Source: UKL13-2 sp036394575 (GTDB lineage Bacteria > Pseudomonadota > Gammaproteobacteria > Burkholderiales > Usitatibacteraceae). From it: a DNA stretch of 37,224 nt. Shown here piece by piece: positions 16,664-24,837 of the stretch (position 1 is the stretch's first letter; each line of letters starts with the position of its first letter). The notes below the pieces were generated by a model. That model did not search any database, was not told the origin of the DNA, and saw only the letters and a program-made list of their open reading frames with translations. The position numbers were made by a program, and so were the translations under genes. The stretch lies in NCBI GenBank assembly GCA_036394575.1, contig DASWEY010000023.1, positions 1 through 37,224 on the forward strand, given 5' to 3'.

Positions 16664-18211
16664 TCACGCCTGCGACTCAAACCGCAACGGCGATAACGCC
16701 GCGAACTCGCCCGCCTTCACCAGCCCGGCGATCGAGGTGATATCCGGCGCGAAATAATGATCGAGCTCGTAATGCGCCACATGCTTGCGGATCAGCCTCA
16801 TCGCCACCTGCAGACGCGCCGAGGTTTGATGCGGCGCGCGCAAATCCACGCCCTGCGCCGCGGCCAGCAATTCGATGGCGAGAATGTAGGCGACGTTGTC
16901 GGCGATATCGCCCAGCTTGCGCGCGGCGAAGGTGGCCATCGACACATGGTCTTCCTGGTTGGCGCTGGTCGGCAGGCTGTCGACACTGGCCGGGTGCGCA
17001 TAGGTCTTGTTCTCACTGGCCAGCGAGGCCGCGGTGACATGCGCGATCATGAAGCCCGAATTGACGCCGCCGTCGCGCACCAGGAACGGTGGCAGGCCGG
17101 AGAGGGTGGTGTCGATCAGCAAGGCAATGCGGCGCTCGGCCAGGGCGCCGATTTCGGCCGCGGCGATGGCGAGATTGTCGGCCGCAAACGCCACCGGTTC
17201 GGCGTGGAAATTGCCGCCCGACAGCACTTCGTTCGTTTCCGGGAACACCAGCGGGTTGTCGGATACCGCATCGGCCTCGCGCAGCAGCACTGTGGCCGCG
17301 TGGCGCATCTGGTCAAGACAGGCGCCCATCACCTGCGGCTGGCAGCGCAGGCTGTAGGGGTCCTGCACTTTTTCGCAATGCGCATGGCTGGCATTGATGG
17401 CCGAGCCTTCGAGCAGGGTGAGGTAGGCAGCGGCGGCATCGATCTGCCCCGGATGGCCGCGCAGCTGGTGAATGCGCGCATCAAACGGTGTGACCGAACC
17501 TTCGGCCGCATCCACACTCAGCGCGCCGGAGACCAGCGCGGTCTGGTACAAATCTTCAATGGCAAACATGTTCACCAGCGCAATCGCGGTCGAGGCCTGG
17601 GTGCCATTCAGCAACGCCAGACCTTCCTTGGCCTGCAAGGTCATCGGCTGCAAACCCACACGCGCCAGGCCTTCGCGGGCCGGCAGCGGCTTGCCCTCGA
17701 CCATCACCTCGCCGACACCCAGCAGCGCCGCCGCCATATGGGCCAGCGGCGCCAGATCGCCGGATGCGCCGACCGAACCCTTGGCCGGAATGCGCGGCAA
17801 CACATCGGCATTCAGCAACTTCAGCAGAGCCTCGATCACGCTCAGCCGAATTCCCGAGTAACCACGCCCCATGCTGGAAATTTTGAGCGCCAGCATCAGC
17901 CGCACCATCGGTGCCGGCAAGGGGTCGCCGACGCCGACGGCATGCGAGAGCACCAGATTTTTTTGCAAAAGCTCCAGCTGGTCGGCCGGAATATGCGTCG
18001 TCGCCAACCGCCCGAAGCCGGTATTGATGCCATACGCCGGCGCGCCCTTGGCGACGATCGCCGCCACCGCCGCACTGCCGGCGAGGATGCCGGGGATGGC
18101 TGCCGGATCAAGGTTGATGGTGATCCCGCCACGCATGATGTGACGCATCTGCGCGAGGGTGAGGTGGCCGGGCGATAAGATAAGGGCTTGGGTCGGCGAG
18201 GGCGTGGGCAT
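16664..18211 (-). CDS. hutH: histidine ammonia-lyase
   Basis: A 515-residue enzyme that removes ammonia from L-histidine to give urocanate, the first step. The electrophilic MIO group forms from Ala149-Ser150-Gly151 in GSVGASGDLAPLAHM. The catalytic Tyr60 lies in YGINTGFG, and SDNPLVF plus the NQEDHVSM motif complete the active site. Length is normal. The ATG at 18211 has only a weak ribosome site; the family alignment supports a start within the first ten residues. It is the first gene of the hut operon and is followed by a dispersed repeat and hutC, an unusual place for the repressor. Confidence 0.96.
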   Translation of the reverse strand: MPTPSPTQALILSPGHLTLAQMRHIMRGGITINLDPAAIPGILAGSAAVAAIVAKGAPAYGINTGFGRLATTHIPADQLELLQKNLVLSHAVGVGDPLPAPMVRLMLALKISSMGRGYSGIRLSVIEALLKLLNADVLPRIPAKGSVGASGDLAPLAHMAAALLGVGEVMVEGKPLPAREGLARVGLQPMTLQAKEGLALLNGTQASTAIALVNMFAIEDLYQTALVSGALSVDAAEGSVTPFDARIHQLRGHPGQIDAAAAYLTLLEGSAINASHAHCEKVQDPYSLRCQPQVMGACLDQMRHAATVLLREADAVSDNPLVFPETNEVLSGGNFHAEPVAFAADNLAIAAAEIGALAERRIALLIDTTLSGLPPFLVRDGGVNSGFMIAHVTAASLASENKTYAHPASVDSLPTSANQEDHVSMATFAARKLGDIADNVAYILAIELLAAAQGVDLRAPHQTSARLQVAMRLIRKHVAHYELDHYFAPDITSIAGLVKAGEFAALSPLRFESQA

Positions 18212-18260
18212 GGATCGGTCAGCGTCAGTTGCAGAGGCCGCCGATGTTAGCCAATTAAAT

Positions 18261-18273
18261 CTGTCTATACAAG
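18261..18273 (-). promoter_or_regulatory. candidate HutC operator upstream of hutH
   Basis: The minus strand reads CTTGTATAGACAG, close to the known palindromic HutC site with core TGTATATACA (one base differs in the core). It overlaps a possible -10, TATAGA, about 50 bases ahead of the hutH ATG. Similarity to the Pseudomonas operator is from memory of that site, not computed. Confidence 0.45.
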
Positions 18274-18296
18274 TTGGGATTGTGAATTAAAAGGCA

Positions 18297-18350
18297 AAGC
18301 CCAGCATTGGCGCGGGTTTTGTGGCATTTTTGGCCGGGAAGGCGCGCCAG
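18297..18350 (+). repeat. dispersed repeat family A, copy 3
   Basis: It begins agcccagcattggcgcggg and ends ggccgggaaggcgcgccag. It stands upstream of hutH in a 415-base gap (18212-18626) that otherwise holds repeat family B and no gene. Confidence 0.75.
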
Positions 18351-18439
18351 TGCTTGAGTTTAACTTTCTCGACCCGACGACAGGAGTGCGGAAGAGTAAG
18401 TGGCGTTGCGCTATGCAGGCCCGAACTACGGGGGTGGTT

Positions 18440-18535
18440 GTCATCCCGGCTCATTTTTGTATCTAGTCCGGGATCCAATTTTTGCATCAGCGAAGTGCTA
18501 CCGAAATTGGGCCCCGGACTAAATCCGGGGCGACA
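18440..18535. repeat. dispersed repeat family B, full copy
   Basis: Two inverted-repeat halves. The first is gtcatcccggctcatttttg then agtccgggatccaatttttg; the second is ccgaaattgggccccggact then aaatccggggcgacag. Outer ends tgtca and gcgaca are near-complementary. Confidence 0.85.
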
Positions 18536-18626
18536 GCGATTATTTGGCCATCATCGAAGGAGGTATGGCGTTAGTGTTGACGCGACCGCCGTACTATTCA
18601 CAATCCAATTACTATGGACCATAGCG

Positions 18627-19565
18627 CTATTTCTGCGCCCCATCCTGCAACTTCCGCAGCGCATTCTTGAACGCAACTTCCAGCGCATCGCCCTTCAGCC
18701 TGACCATCTGGTCGAGCGTGTGATCCTTGGCGACTTCCCTGGCGATTTGCAGGCCGATGTAGTAGCCGGCGCGCGCCGGGATCAGCACATCGTTTGAATC
18801 CCCGCGCAGCCAGGGCAGCAGCAGATCGCCGCCGGATTGGTTCATCGTTGCGGCGAGTTTGTCGAGCACCGCGGCGCGGCGTGAATCCACGGCCTTGATC
18901 AGATCGGGGTCGATCAGGTAATCCGAGGTCGGCAGACCCGGGTTCAGTTTCTCCGCGACATAAACCGCCAGGCCCTCGCCCCATACGCCTTCAAATACTT
19001 TCGCCGGCGTACTGGTCTCGTAAAACTGACGATGGTAAAGGTGGAACAGCTCGTGGTGCATCAGCGGGATAGCTTTACTCTTGCGGCGCGTGATTACATC
19101 GATGCCGAACAGCAAAGATTTCTGCTTGTCGATTTCCTGCACGCGGCCGTCGAACTGCCCCAGTGAAGGCAGCAGGTAAATCTTGCTCTTCCAGACGAAG
19201 TCGGGGAATTGCTTCCTGAACGAGACCATGCCGGCGCCGACTCCCTTGCGGATCTCCTCGGTATAGGCCTTCATCTGCGGCACGATGCCATCGAGTTGCG
19301 GCAGGTAGTAATCGCGCAAGAAGGCGTCATTGTTGACGGGCATGCCGCCGCCGCCGAGCTCGGCGTAGATGGCTGTATTGGCGACCAGCACCTCGTGCCG
19401 GAAAATTTTCAGGCGTTCTTCCGGGGTCTTGCCCTTGGCCATTTCGTCATAGCGCCAGAAATCGGGCATGACGTCGACGATCTGCATTTGTGCGCCGGCG
19501 GGGGCGCTGAGCGAGGCGATTAAGGCCAGCAGCGCGAACAGGGAACGATTGACTACCTTGGACAT
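18627..19565 (-). CDS. exported zinc metalloprotease-like protein (HExxH)
   Basis: A 312-residue protein with a Sec signal peptide (SLFALLALIASLSAPAGA, cut near residue 25). It has a zinc-protease motif His171-Glu-Leu-Phe-His175, and a downstream Glu197 in GVWGEGLAVYVAEKLNPG that suits a gluzincin third ligand. This layout resembles DUF2268-type predicted zinc proteases. No propeptide or PDZ region is seen. It should act in the periplasm or outside the cell; the substrate is unknown. It is a lone gene flanked on both sides by repeat family B. Confidence 0.7.
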   Translation of the reverse strand: MSKVVNRSLFALLALIASLSAPAGAQMQIVDVMPDFWRYDEMAKGKTPEERLKIFRHEVLVANTAIYAELGGGGMPVNNDAFLRDYYLPQLDGIVPQMKAYTEEIRKGVGAGMVSFRKQFPDFVWKSKIYLLPSLGQFDGRVQEIDKQKSLLFGIDVITRRKSKAIPLMHHELFHLYHRQFYETSTPAKVFEGVWGEGLAVYVAEKLNPGLPTSDYLIDPDLIKAVDSRRAAVLDKLAATMNQSGGDLLLPWLRGDSNDVLIPARAGYYIGLQIAREVAKDHTLDQMVRLKGDALEVAFKNALRKLQDGAQK

Positions 19566-19692
19566 GGCTTACCCAATGAACGAAAGAATGCCAGGATGAT
19601 ACTTGGGCCTTGATTGGATTTGAAGCCGACCGATGATCGGTTTGAAATGGGTAATGAGAGGGGGTCACTGCGCCTGCCGGTCCAAAGAGGGG

Positions 19693-19791
19693 TGTCATCC
19701 CGGCCCATTTTTGTTTTCCGGTCCGGGATCCAATTTTTGCGTCAACGTAGTGCAACCGAAATTGGGCCCCGGACTAAATCCGGGGCGACAG
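19693..19791. repeat. dispersed repeat family B, full copy
   Basis: Nearly the same as 18440-18535: tgtcatcccggcccattttt, then ggtccgggatccaatttttg, then attgggccccggactaaatc and cggggcgacag. The two copies bracket the exported protease gene. Confidence 0.85.
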
Positions 19792-19844
19792 TGAGTTATT
19801 GGTGTTTCCCGCTATAGCTACTTTCAACGCGGCATGCCCGAAAA

Positions 19845-20801
19845 TTACCCCACCAATCCCCGCACACTCTCCGCAAACAGCTCCTCCACATTCATCGGCT
19901 TGGTGATGATGCCCTGCCTCATCGCATGCCCGACCAGTTCGTCCAACACCCTGCGATTGGGCGCAATGCCATAGGGCAGGGGGTCGCCGATGATTTCCAT
20001 CACGCGCTGGTGCATGGTGTCAATGGCGGTGGGCTTGTCGATTTTTCCCGCCTTGAGGCGTTCGAGGTAAACGCGCTTGGATGCGACGAAGGTGTTGAAC
20101 ACATCGACGGCCAAGCCCGGATGGGCGGCCAGGATATCGTCCTTGATCACCATCAGATGATTGATCGGATAATGGCCGCGCGTGCGCAGGGCATTGAGGC
20201 CGGCCTCCAGCGCATTCGGGATCAGCGGTTTCACATCCGGGTGATCGACTTCCACGCCGATGGCGGCGGCGAGTTCGCCATTGATGAGCATCTCGCTCAT
20301 CTTCTTGCCCTTTTCGATCGGCACCACGTTCGCCGGCGGCTGGTATTCGGCGACATGCTCGTCGCCGGACAGCACCCAGGTGATCTTGCTCAGGTCGACG
20401 CCGTATTCATCCTGCAGCACGCTGCGCGCCCACACGCCGGTGGTCACGGTGTAGCCGCGATTGACGCCGACGCGCTTGCCTTCGAGGTCTTTCGGCGTAC
20501 GGATGCCGGCTTTCGCATTCACTACCGTATTTATCATCGTGGCGCCATGATGGAATGCGCGCACCAGGAAAATCGGCAACGCCGTCATGCGCTTGCCATG
20601 GGCCTTTGCGCAGATATAGGTGGTGATGGCCATTTCGCTGATATCGAATTCCAGCCCGCGCACCATGCGGCGAAAGCCGTCGACCAGCACCGGCACGTCC
20701 TCGAATTCAAACGCAAAGGTTTTCGGCTTGACGCTGCCGTCCTTCAACGCCTGGTTGTTGCCCTGGGCGCGGGTGACGGTCTTGAATGTGGGAAGGGACA
20801 T
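19845..20801 (-). CDS. Pht5-like (4,5-dihydroxyphthalate decarboxylase-type) substrate-binding protein
   Basis: A 318-residue type 2 periplasmic-binding-fold protein without a signal peptide. The motifs LEFDISEMAITTYI, LPIFLVRAFHHGATMINT, TPKDLEGKRVGVNRGYTVTTGVWARS and MHQRVMEIIGDPLPYGI match the 4,5-dihydroxyphthalate decarboxylase (Pht5) group, many members of which are annotated as ABC substrate-binding proteins. Whether this one decarboxylates or binds a ligand cannot be told. The frame extends 20 codons upstream, but the ATG at 20801 begins the family core (MSLPTFKTVTRA). It follows the small Cys-containing gene by 50 bases on the same strand. Confidence 0.8.
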   Translation of the reverse strand: MSLPTFKTVTRAQGNNQALKDGSVKPKTFAFEFEDVPVLVDGFRRMVRGLEFDISEMAITTYICAKAHGKRMTALPIFLVRAFHHGATMINTVVNAKAGIRTPKDLEGKRVGVNRGYTVTTGVWARSVLQDEYGVDLSKITWVLSGDEHVAEYQPPANVVPIEKGKKMSEMLINGELAAAIGVEVDHPDVKPLIPNALEAGLNALRTRGHYPINHLMVIKDDILAAHPGLAVDVFNTFVASKRVYLERLKAGKIDKPTAIDTMHQRVMEIIGDPLPYGIAPNRRVLDELVGHAMRQGIITKPMNVEELFAESVRGLVG

Positions 20802-20851
20802 GGCGGTGCGGCTCCGGGTGGTTTTTGTAATGGGGTCTGGTGAAGGAGGGC

Positions 20852-21151
20852 CTAGCAGCACGAAGGGTCGAAACCCTCGGGCACGGCCAGCCCCGGCTTC
20901 ATCCAGCTGTACGGCAGATCCCCTTCGCGCACTTCCTCCGCGCGCTTGAAGACCTTGAAATGGTGGCGCGTCTTGTCGAGCGTCCAGAAGGCGACCACGG
21001 TTTCCAGCGGCGGACAGCCGGGCAGGGCGCAGGCCAGTTCCGAAACCAGCACGACCTCCTCCGGCGCCAGCGCAAAGCGCGCGCGCGTCCAGGCCTCGAT
21101 GCGGTTCAGGGCGTCGAGCTGCGCGGGACTTTTCTGGAAAGTGGTCAACAC
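20852..21151 (-). CDS. small conserved-looking protein with Cys motifs
   Basis: A 99-residue soluble protein starting with GTG at 21151; no ATG precedes it before an in-frame stop. Notable are SELACALPGCPPLETVVAFW in the middle, RHHFKVFKRAEEVREGDLP, and a C-terminal PSCC. The four Cys could bind a metal or form disulfides. I do not recognise a characterised family. It lies directly upstream of the Pht5-like gene and likely shares its transcript, so a role in that pathway is plausible but unproven. Confidence 0.65.
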   Translation of the reverse strand: MLTTFQKSPAQLDALNRIEAWTRARFALAPEEVVLVSELACALPGCPPLETVVAFWTLDKTRHHFKVFKRAEEVREGDLPYSWMKPGLAVPEGFDPSCC

Positions 21152-21309
21152 GGGGATGGTGTAGTCTCGAATTCAGCGGAAAATAACGGCGATGCGTTGA
21201 CAGAAATTCTACCCAAAGATACCGTAGTCATATCAATTCAGAACGTCGTTCCGCATAGCGGTTAAGGTTTCTGTACAACTCAGGCAGGTCGTTCTCTCGG
21301 AGCAGGCTC

Positions 21310-21819
21310 ATGGCCATCAGTGAATCGCGTGCGGCAGCCGCCGGCACCCATTTTCGCGTGCAGTATCCCAATTCGCGTCCGCGCCGTATCCGCATTATCG
21401 GCCTCGGCGAGGGCGGCGCGCGTATCGCGCAGGACATCGGTGCGCGCGGCCTGCGCGAGGTGGAAATCATCGCCACCGGCGACTATGCAAAACATCATGC
21501 CGAAGCGATGATGAAGGGCCTCGCCGACGATGCCCGCGACCTGCATCGCCAGCTGGCGGAAGCAGACATCATCTTCATGGTCGCCGTCAGCGGCGATCAG
21601 GTGGAGTTCGCGCGCGTGGTGTCGCGCGTCGCCCATGAACTCGGCAAGCTGGTGACCGGCGTGCTGATCGAAGCGCACAGGGTGTCGAGGGTGGCGGCAT
21701 CGCCGCAAGACGCCGCCACCCTCGACACCCTGCGCGCCGGCGCCGATGTGCTGGTGATCGGTTCCGACGAAAGCTATCTGGAGGAAATGCTCGGCGCCCT
21801 GGGCGCGATCGAAGTTTGA
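21310..21819 (+). CDS. short FtsZ-like protein lacking the tubulin signature
   Basis: A 169-residue protein whose course follows the FtsZ N-terminal domain. RIRIIGLGEGG (residues 26-36) matches the T1 loop (IGVGGGG); ADIIFMVAVSGDQVEF (85-100) is where FtsZ has its T4 loop GGGTGTG; HELGKLVTGVLI (109-120) matches KELGALTVGVV; and ADVLVIGSDESYLEEM (145-160) matches DTLIVIPNDRLL. The GGGTGTG signature is gone, and the chain ends where helix H7 and the catalytic C-terminal domain would begin. It may be a nucleotide-binding remnant, a regulator, or a domain evolved for another use. A GGAG lies upstream of the ATG. It has no cell-division neighbours. Confidence 0.6.
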   Translation: MAISESRAAAAGTHFRVQYPNSRPRRIRIIGLGEGGARIAQDIGARGLREVEIIATGDYAKHHAEAMMKGLADDARDLHRQLAEADIIFMVAVSGDQVEFARVVSRVAHELGKLVTGVLIEAHRVSRVAASPQDAATLDTLRAGADVLVIGSDESYLEEMLGALGAIEV

Positions 21820-21915
21820 ATCTTGCAGCAACAACAGTGCCCCTTGGCGTTAACACCATGAAGTCGAAGCCATAACAACAAACGAATCAACACCGATAAT
21901 TTTGGAGGAAATGAT

Positions 21916-22959
21916 ATGCGCGCATTAACTCTCTGTGGCCTGCTGGCCGCCGCCGTGTTCACCATGGCCGGGACCGAATCCTTCGCCCAGTCTTTCGCCG
22001 ATTTGGCCCAGGCCGACAGCCCGACGCGGCACCAGAAACTGGTCGAAGCGGCCAGGAAAGAAGGCACGCTGACTTTCTACACATCGATCGCCGAAAAAGA
22101 CGGTCCGGTGCTGGCGGCGGATTTTGAAAAACGCTATGGCGTCAAGGTCAATATCTGGCGCGCCTCCACCACCAAGGTGCTGCAGCGCGTGATCGTCGAA
22201 TCGCAAGCCAATCGCTGGGACTTCGATGCGGTCGATATTTCGGCGCCGGAAATGGAGGCCCTGTATCGCGAGAAGACCCTGCAGGAAGTGAAGTCCGCTT
22301 TCCACGCCGACCTGTTCCCCGAAACCATGCCCAAGCATCGCGGCTGGGCGCCGCAGTTCCTCAGCGTGTTCGTGCAGTCCTACAACACCAACCTGGTAAA
22401 AAAAGCCGATCTGCCGAAAAGCTATGAAGACCTGCTCGACCCGAAATGGAAAGGCAAGCTCGGCGTCGAGGCCAAGGACAACGAGTGGTATTGCGGGCTG
22501 ATGAAGCACCTGGGCGAAGACAAGGGCAGCAAACTGTTCAAGGAAATCGTCAGCAAGAACGGCTGGTCGGTGCGCACCGGGCATTCCCTGCTCAACAATA
22601 TGGTCGTGTCGGGCGAAGTGCCCTTGGCGCTGACGGTCTACAGCTACATGACCGAGCAGGCCAAGCAAAAGGGCGCGCCGGTGGACTGGTTCGTGATCGA
22701 CCCGGTGATTGGGCGTTCGAACGGCATCGGTGTCTCCAGAAAACCGCCGCACCCCAATGCCGCCCTGCTGTTTTACGAATACATGATCAGCGATGCGCAA
22801 CCGCTGATCATCAAGATGAATTACCTCTCGCCGAGCAGAAAAGTGGAATCGCCGCTGAAAGGGGTGAAGATCCGCTACATTGATCCATCGGCGACGCTGG
22901 ATGATGTCGAGCGCTGCACCAAATCGTTTGAGGAATTGCTGAAGATTCAGGCGAAGTGA
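21916..22959 (+). CDS. periplasmic solute-binding protein, iron(III)-type family
   Basis: A 347-residue exported binding protein. Signal peptide MRALTLCGLLAAAVFTMAGTESFA, cut near residue 25. The mature part has the FbpA/AfuA-type layout: KEGTLTFYTSIAEKDGPVLAADFEKRYGVKVNIWRAS, then WDFDAVDISAPEMEAL, a central DLLDPKWKGKLGVE and GEVPLALTVYSYMTEQ. Such receptors serve ABC importers for iron(III), but also for thiamine, phosphonates or organic anions. The ligand is unknown, and no ABC permease or ATPase lies beside it. GGAGG seven bases before the ATG supports the start. Confidence 0.88.
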   Translation: MRALTLCGLLAAAVFTMAGTESFAQSFADLAQADSPTRHQKLVEAARKEGTLTFYTSIAEKDGPVLAADFEKRYGVKVNIWRASTTKVLQRVIVESQANRWDFDAVDISAPEMEALYREKTLQEVKSAFHADLFPETMPKHRGWAPQFLSVFVQSYNTNLVKKADLPKSYEDLLDPKWKGKLGVEAKDNEWYCGLMKHLGEDKGSKLFKEIVSKNGWSVRTGHSLLNNMVVSGEVPLALTVYSYMTEQAKQKGAPVDWFVIDPVIGRSNGIGVSRKPPHPNAALLFYEYMISDAQPLIIKMNYLSPSRKVESPLKGVKIRYIDPSATLDDVERCTKSFEELLKIQAK

Positions 22960-22979
22960 TTGGGGCAGTCGTAGCCATG

Positions 22980-23064
22980 TAGCCTCGATGAAGCGCAGCG
23001 TAATCGAGGTCGTTTCATTGTTGATTACGGTCCCGGATTACGCTGCGCTTCATCCGGACTACAG
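22980..23064. repeat. dispersed palindromic repeat family D, copy 1
   Basis: Arms tagcctcgatgaagcgcagc and gctgcgcttcatccggacta around a centre with gattacggtcccgg. A related copy is at 29733-29820. Confidence 0.75.
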
Positions 23065-23096
23065 TGCTGGTTGGGCGTCTTGAGCGAAAAAGGGAA

Positions 23097-23441
23097 ATGC
23101 CTGAATCGAGAGAAAAAATCGAAGAGCGCTTCGCGACGGTTGTCGAAGCGCTCATTGGCGAGAAGAACGTCAGTCTCGGCCAAAAGGGCAAGAAGGGCTT
23201 CGGCTCGTCGGCGCTCCAGGTAAACGGCAAAATCTTCGCGATGATTTCCTCGTCAGGAAACTTCGTGGTCAAACTGCCAAAGCAGCGAGTCGAAGAACTC
23301 GAAGCTTCGAACATCGGTGCAAAGTTCGACCCCGGGCACGGCCGTCTCATGAAAGAATGGCTCGCCTTGCATCAACCCTCAACCGGGCAATGGCTTCCAC
23401 TTGCGCGTGAGGCTTTGCGCTTCGTCGGAGGCCAGTCATGA
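23097..23441 (+). CDS. YjbR/TfoX-like small protein
   Basis: A 114-residue soluble protein with the alpha-beta pattern of the MmcQ/YjbR/TfoX N-terminal superfamily: a helix SREKIEERFATVVEAL, a hairpin KGFGSSALQVNGKIFAMISSS, the segment NFVVKLPKQRVEEL, and the ending FDPGHGRLMKEWLAL. Function is unknown; some relatives are annotated as DNA-binding. An upstream GTG lies in the dispersed repeat, so the ATG at 23097 is preferred, though its ribosome site is close (AGGGA). Confidence 0.7.
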   Translation: MPESREKIEERFATVVEALIGEKNVSLGQKGKKGFGSSALQVNGKIFAMISSSGNFVVKLPKQRVEELEASNIGAKFDPGHGRLMKEWLALHQPSTGQWLPLAREALRFVGGQS

Positions 23442-23539
23442 GACTGCGTTACGGGATGTCAAACCACCATTCCATCGAATGGATTGGCCTTCGGCTAGTT
23501 GCGCATGTCAAACGATAGGTGTTGCAACCCCAAGATTCC

Positions 23540-24064
23540 ATGACTGACGCTTCCATCTTTCCGCTTGAAGGCGGCTGCGATTGCCGGCACATCCGCTATC
23601 GGATGGAGACGCCCCCGCTGTTCGTCCACTGCTGCCATTGCCGCTGGTGTCAGCGCGAGAGCGGCGCTTCCTTCGCGCTCAATGCGATGATCGAAGCGGA
23701 TCGCGTCACCGTTCTGGGTGCGGAGCCCGAGATGGTTGATACGCCGTCGGAGAGCGGCAGCGGCCAGAAGATTGCCCGGTGCCCCAAATGCCGAATTGCC
23801 CTCTGGAGCCACTATGCCGGTGCGGGGCCCCTGCTCAGATTTGTCCGCGTCGGCACGCTGGACACACCAGACCATTTGCCGCCGGACATCCACATCTTCA
23901 CCGCGTCAAAGCAGCCCTGGGTCGTCCTGCCGCCGGACATGCCTGCCGTGCCCGAGTACTATGAGCGCGAGCAGTACTGGCCCGCAGAGAGCCTTGCCCG
24001 CAGGCAGGTGCTCCTGCCACTGATCGAGGCATACCAGGCGGCGCTCCGGAATGCGCGAACCTGA
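23540..24064 (+). CDS. GFA/CENP-V family zinc protein
   Basis: A 174-residue protein with the Cys pattern of the glutathione-dependent formaldehyde-activating (GFA) fold: GGCDCRHIRYRM, VHCCHCRWCQRESGASFALNAMI and ARCPKCRIALWSHY supply the zinc ligands. Family members bind Zn2+ through these Cys; enzymatic activity with glutathione-formaldehyde adducts is established for few. A GTG at 23519 would add seven residues; the ATG at 23540 is the simpler start. It lies about 100 bases after the YjbR-like gene on the same strand. Confidence 0.9.
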   Translation: MTDASIFPLEGGCDCRHIRYRMETPPLFVHCCHCRWCQRESGASFALNAMIEADRVTVLGAEPEMVDTPSESGSGQKIARCPKCRIALWSHYAGAGPLLRFVRVGTLDTPDHLPPDIHIFTASKQPWVVLPPDMPAVPEYYEREQYWPAESLARRQVLLPLIEAYQAALRNART

Positions 24065-24107
24065 TCCTTCGCGCCTTGTTTACGACTAATTGGTCCCTAT
24101 TGGCCTT

Positions 24108-24509
24108 ATGGCACCTATGGCACCTATGGCACTTCCGGCATTTCTCGATGCAGCTAAAAACTGGGCCCAACGCATCAAGCGCGATGTCGTCGCCGTTTAC
24201 TTCGCCGCCCGCGATCCCGAAACCCCGCTGGCGGTTCGTATCTTGGCACTTGCAGTTGCAGCCTATGCGCTCAGTCCCATCGATCTAATACCCGACTTCA
24301 TCCCGGTTCTTGGCTATCTCGACGATCTGCTCATTGTTCCGCTTGGCTTGTTTGTCGTCATTCGACTTCTGCCGCCACATGTACTTTCGTCTTCGCGCGA
24401 AAAGGCCGCTGCTGTACTTGAGCGCCCTCGCAGCAAAACCGCAGCCGTCGTTATCGTCTGCATCTGGCTGCTGTGCGCAGCAGCCTTCGCCTATTGGCTG
24501 TTGCGGTGA
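24108..24509 (+). CDS. YkvA/DUF1232 family membrane protein
   Basis: A 133-residue protein. The family core is clear: VRILALAVAAYALSPIDLIPDFIPVLGYLDDLLIVPLGLFVVIRLLP, giving two membrane helices around the SPIDLIPDFIP motif, with a third helix at the C-terminus (TAAVVIVCIWLLCAAAFAYW). The function of DUF1232 proteins is unknown. Three ATG codons are spaced nine bases apart (24108, 24117, 24126) in a short tandem repeat, so the true start is unsure; any of them keeps the domain whole. Confidence 0.85.
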   Translation: MAPMAPMALPAFLDAAKNWAQRIKRDVVAVYFAARDPETPLAVRILALAVAAYALSPIDLIPDFIPVLGYLDDLLIVPLGLFVVIRLLPPHVLSSSREKAAAVLERPRSKTAAVVIVCIWLLCAAAFAYWLLR

Positions 24510-24548
24510 TGACGGAACCTGACCAGCGATGCTCGCATCTACAAGATG

Positions 24549-24660
24549 TCGTCATTCCAGCTCATTTTGGTAACTGAGCTGGAGTCCAGTCCATCGTTCA
24601 GTTAAAACCCAAGCCGGACGTGGGGTGAAAGCGCGCGTTCACGCCTTCGCTGGGACGACG
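24549..24660. repeat. dispersed palindromic repeat family C, diverged copy
   Basis: It begins cgtcattccagctcatttt and ends gccttcgctgggacgacg, with a longer, changed centre. It lies in a 328-base gap (24510-24837) otherwise without genes. Confidence 0.65.
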
Positions 24661-24819
24661 CCGTTTTTAATCCGCCAACGTGATCCGCTTTATCAAGCGT
24701 TGTTGCGATCTGCCGAAATCCCTGCGCGCAATGGCCGTTGATTGCCGTAGATACAATATTGGCCGTTGGCGAACGGCGCCCTCTCTTGCCGGCCCTCGCG
24801 TTCAGCTGGCGCCGAAAGG

Positions 24820-24825
24820 TATAAT
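24820..24825 (+). promoter_or_regulatory. candidate -10 box for the DUF2946 gene
   Basis: A perfect TATAAT 12 bases before the ATG at 24838. No good -35 stands at 16-18 bases, so an activator may be needed. Confidence 0.4.
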
Positions 24826-24837
24826 CCGCTTCCTATA

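Noticed and set aside
16757..18178. Long open frame opposite hutH (473 codons)
   Set aside because: Exactly antisense to hutH in GC-rich DNA, His/Arg/Gln-rich with no family motif; a shadow of the real gene's codon bias.
23064..23096. Upstream GTG start for the YjbR-like gene
   Set aside because: Lies at the edge of dispersed repeat D and adds residues outside the family.
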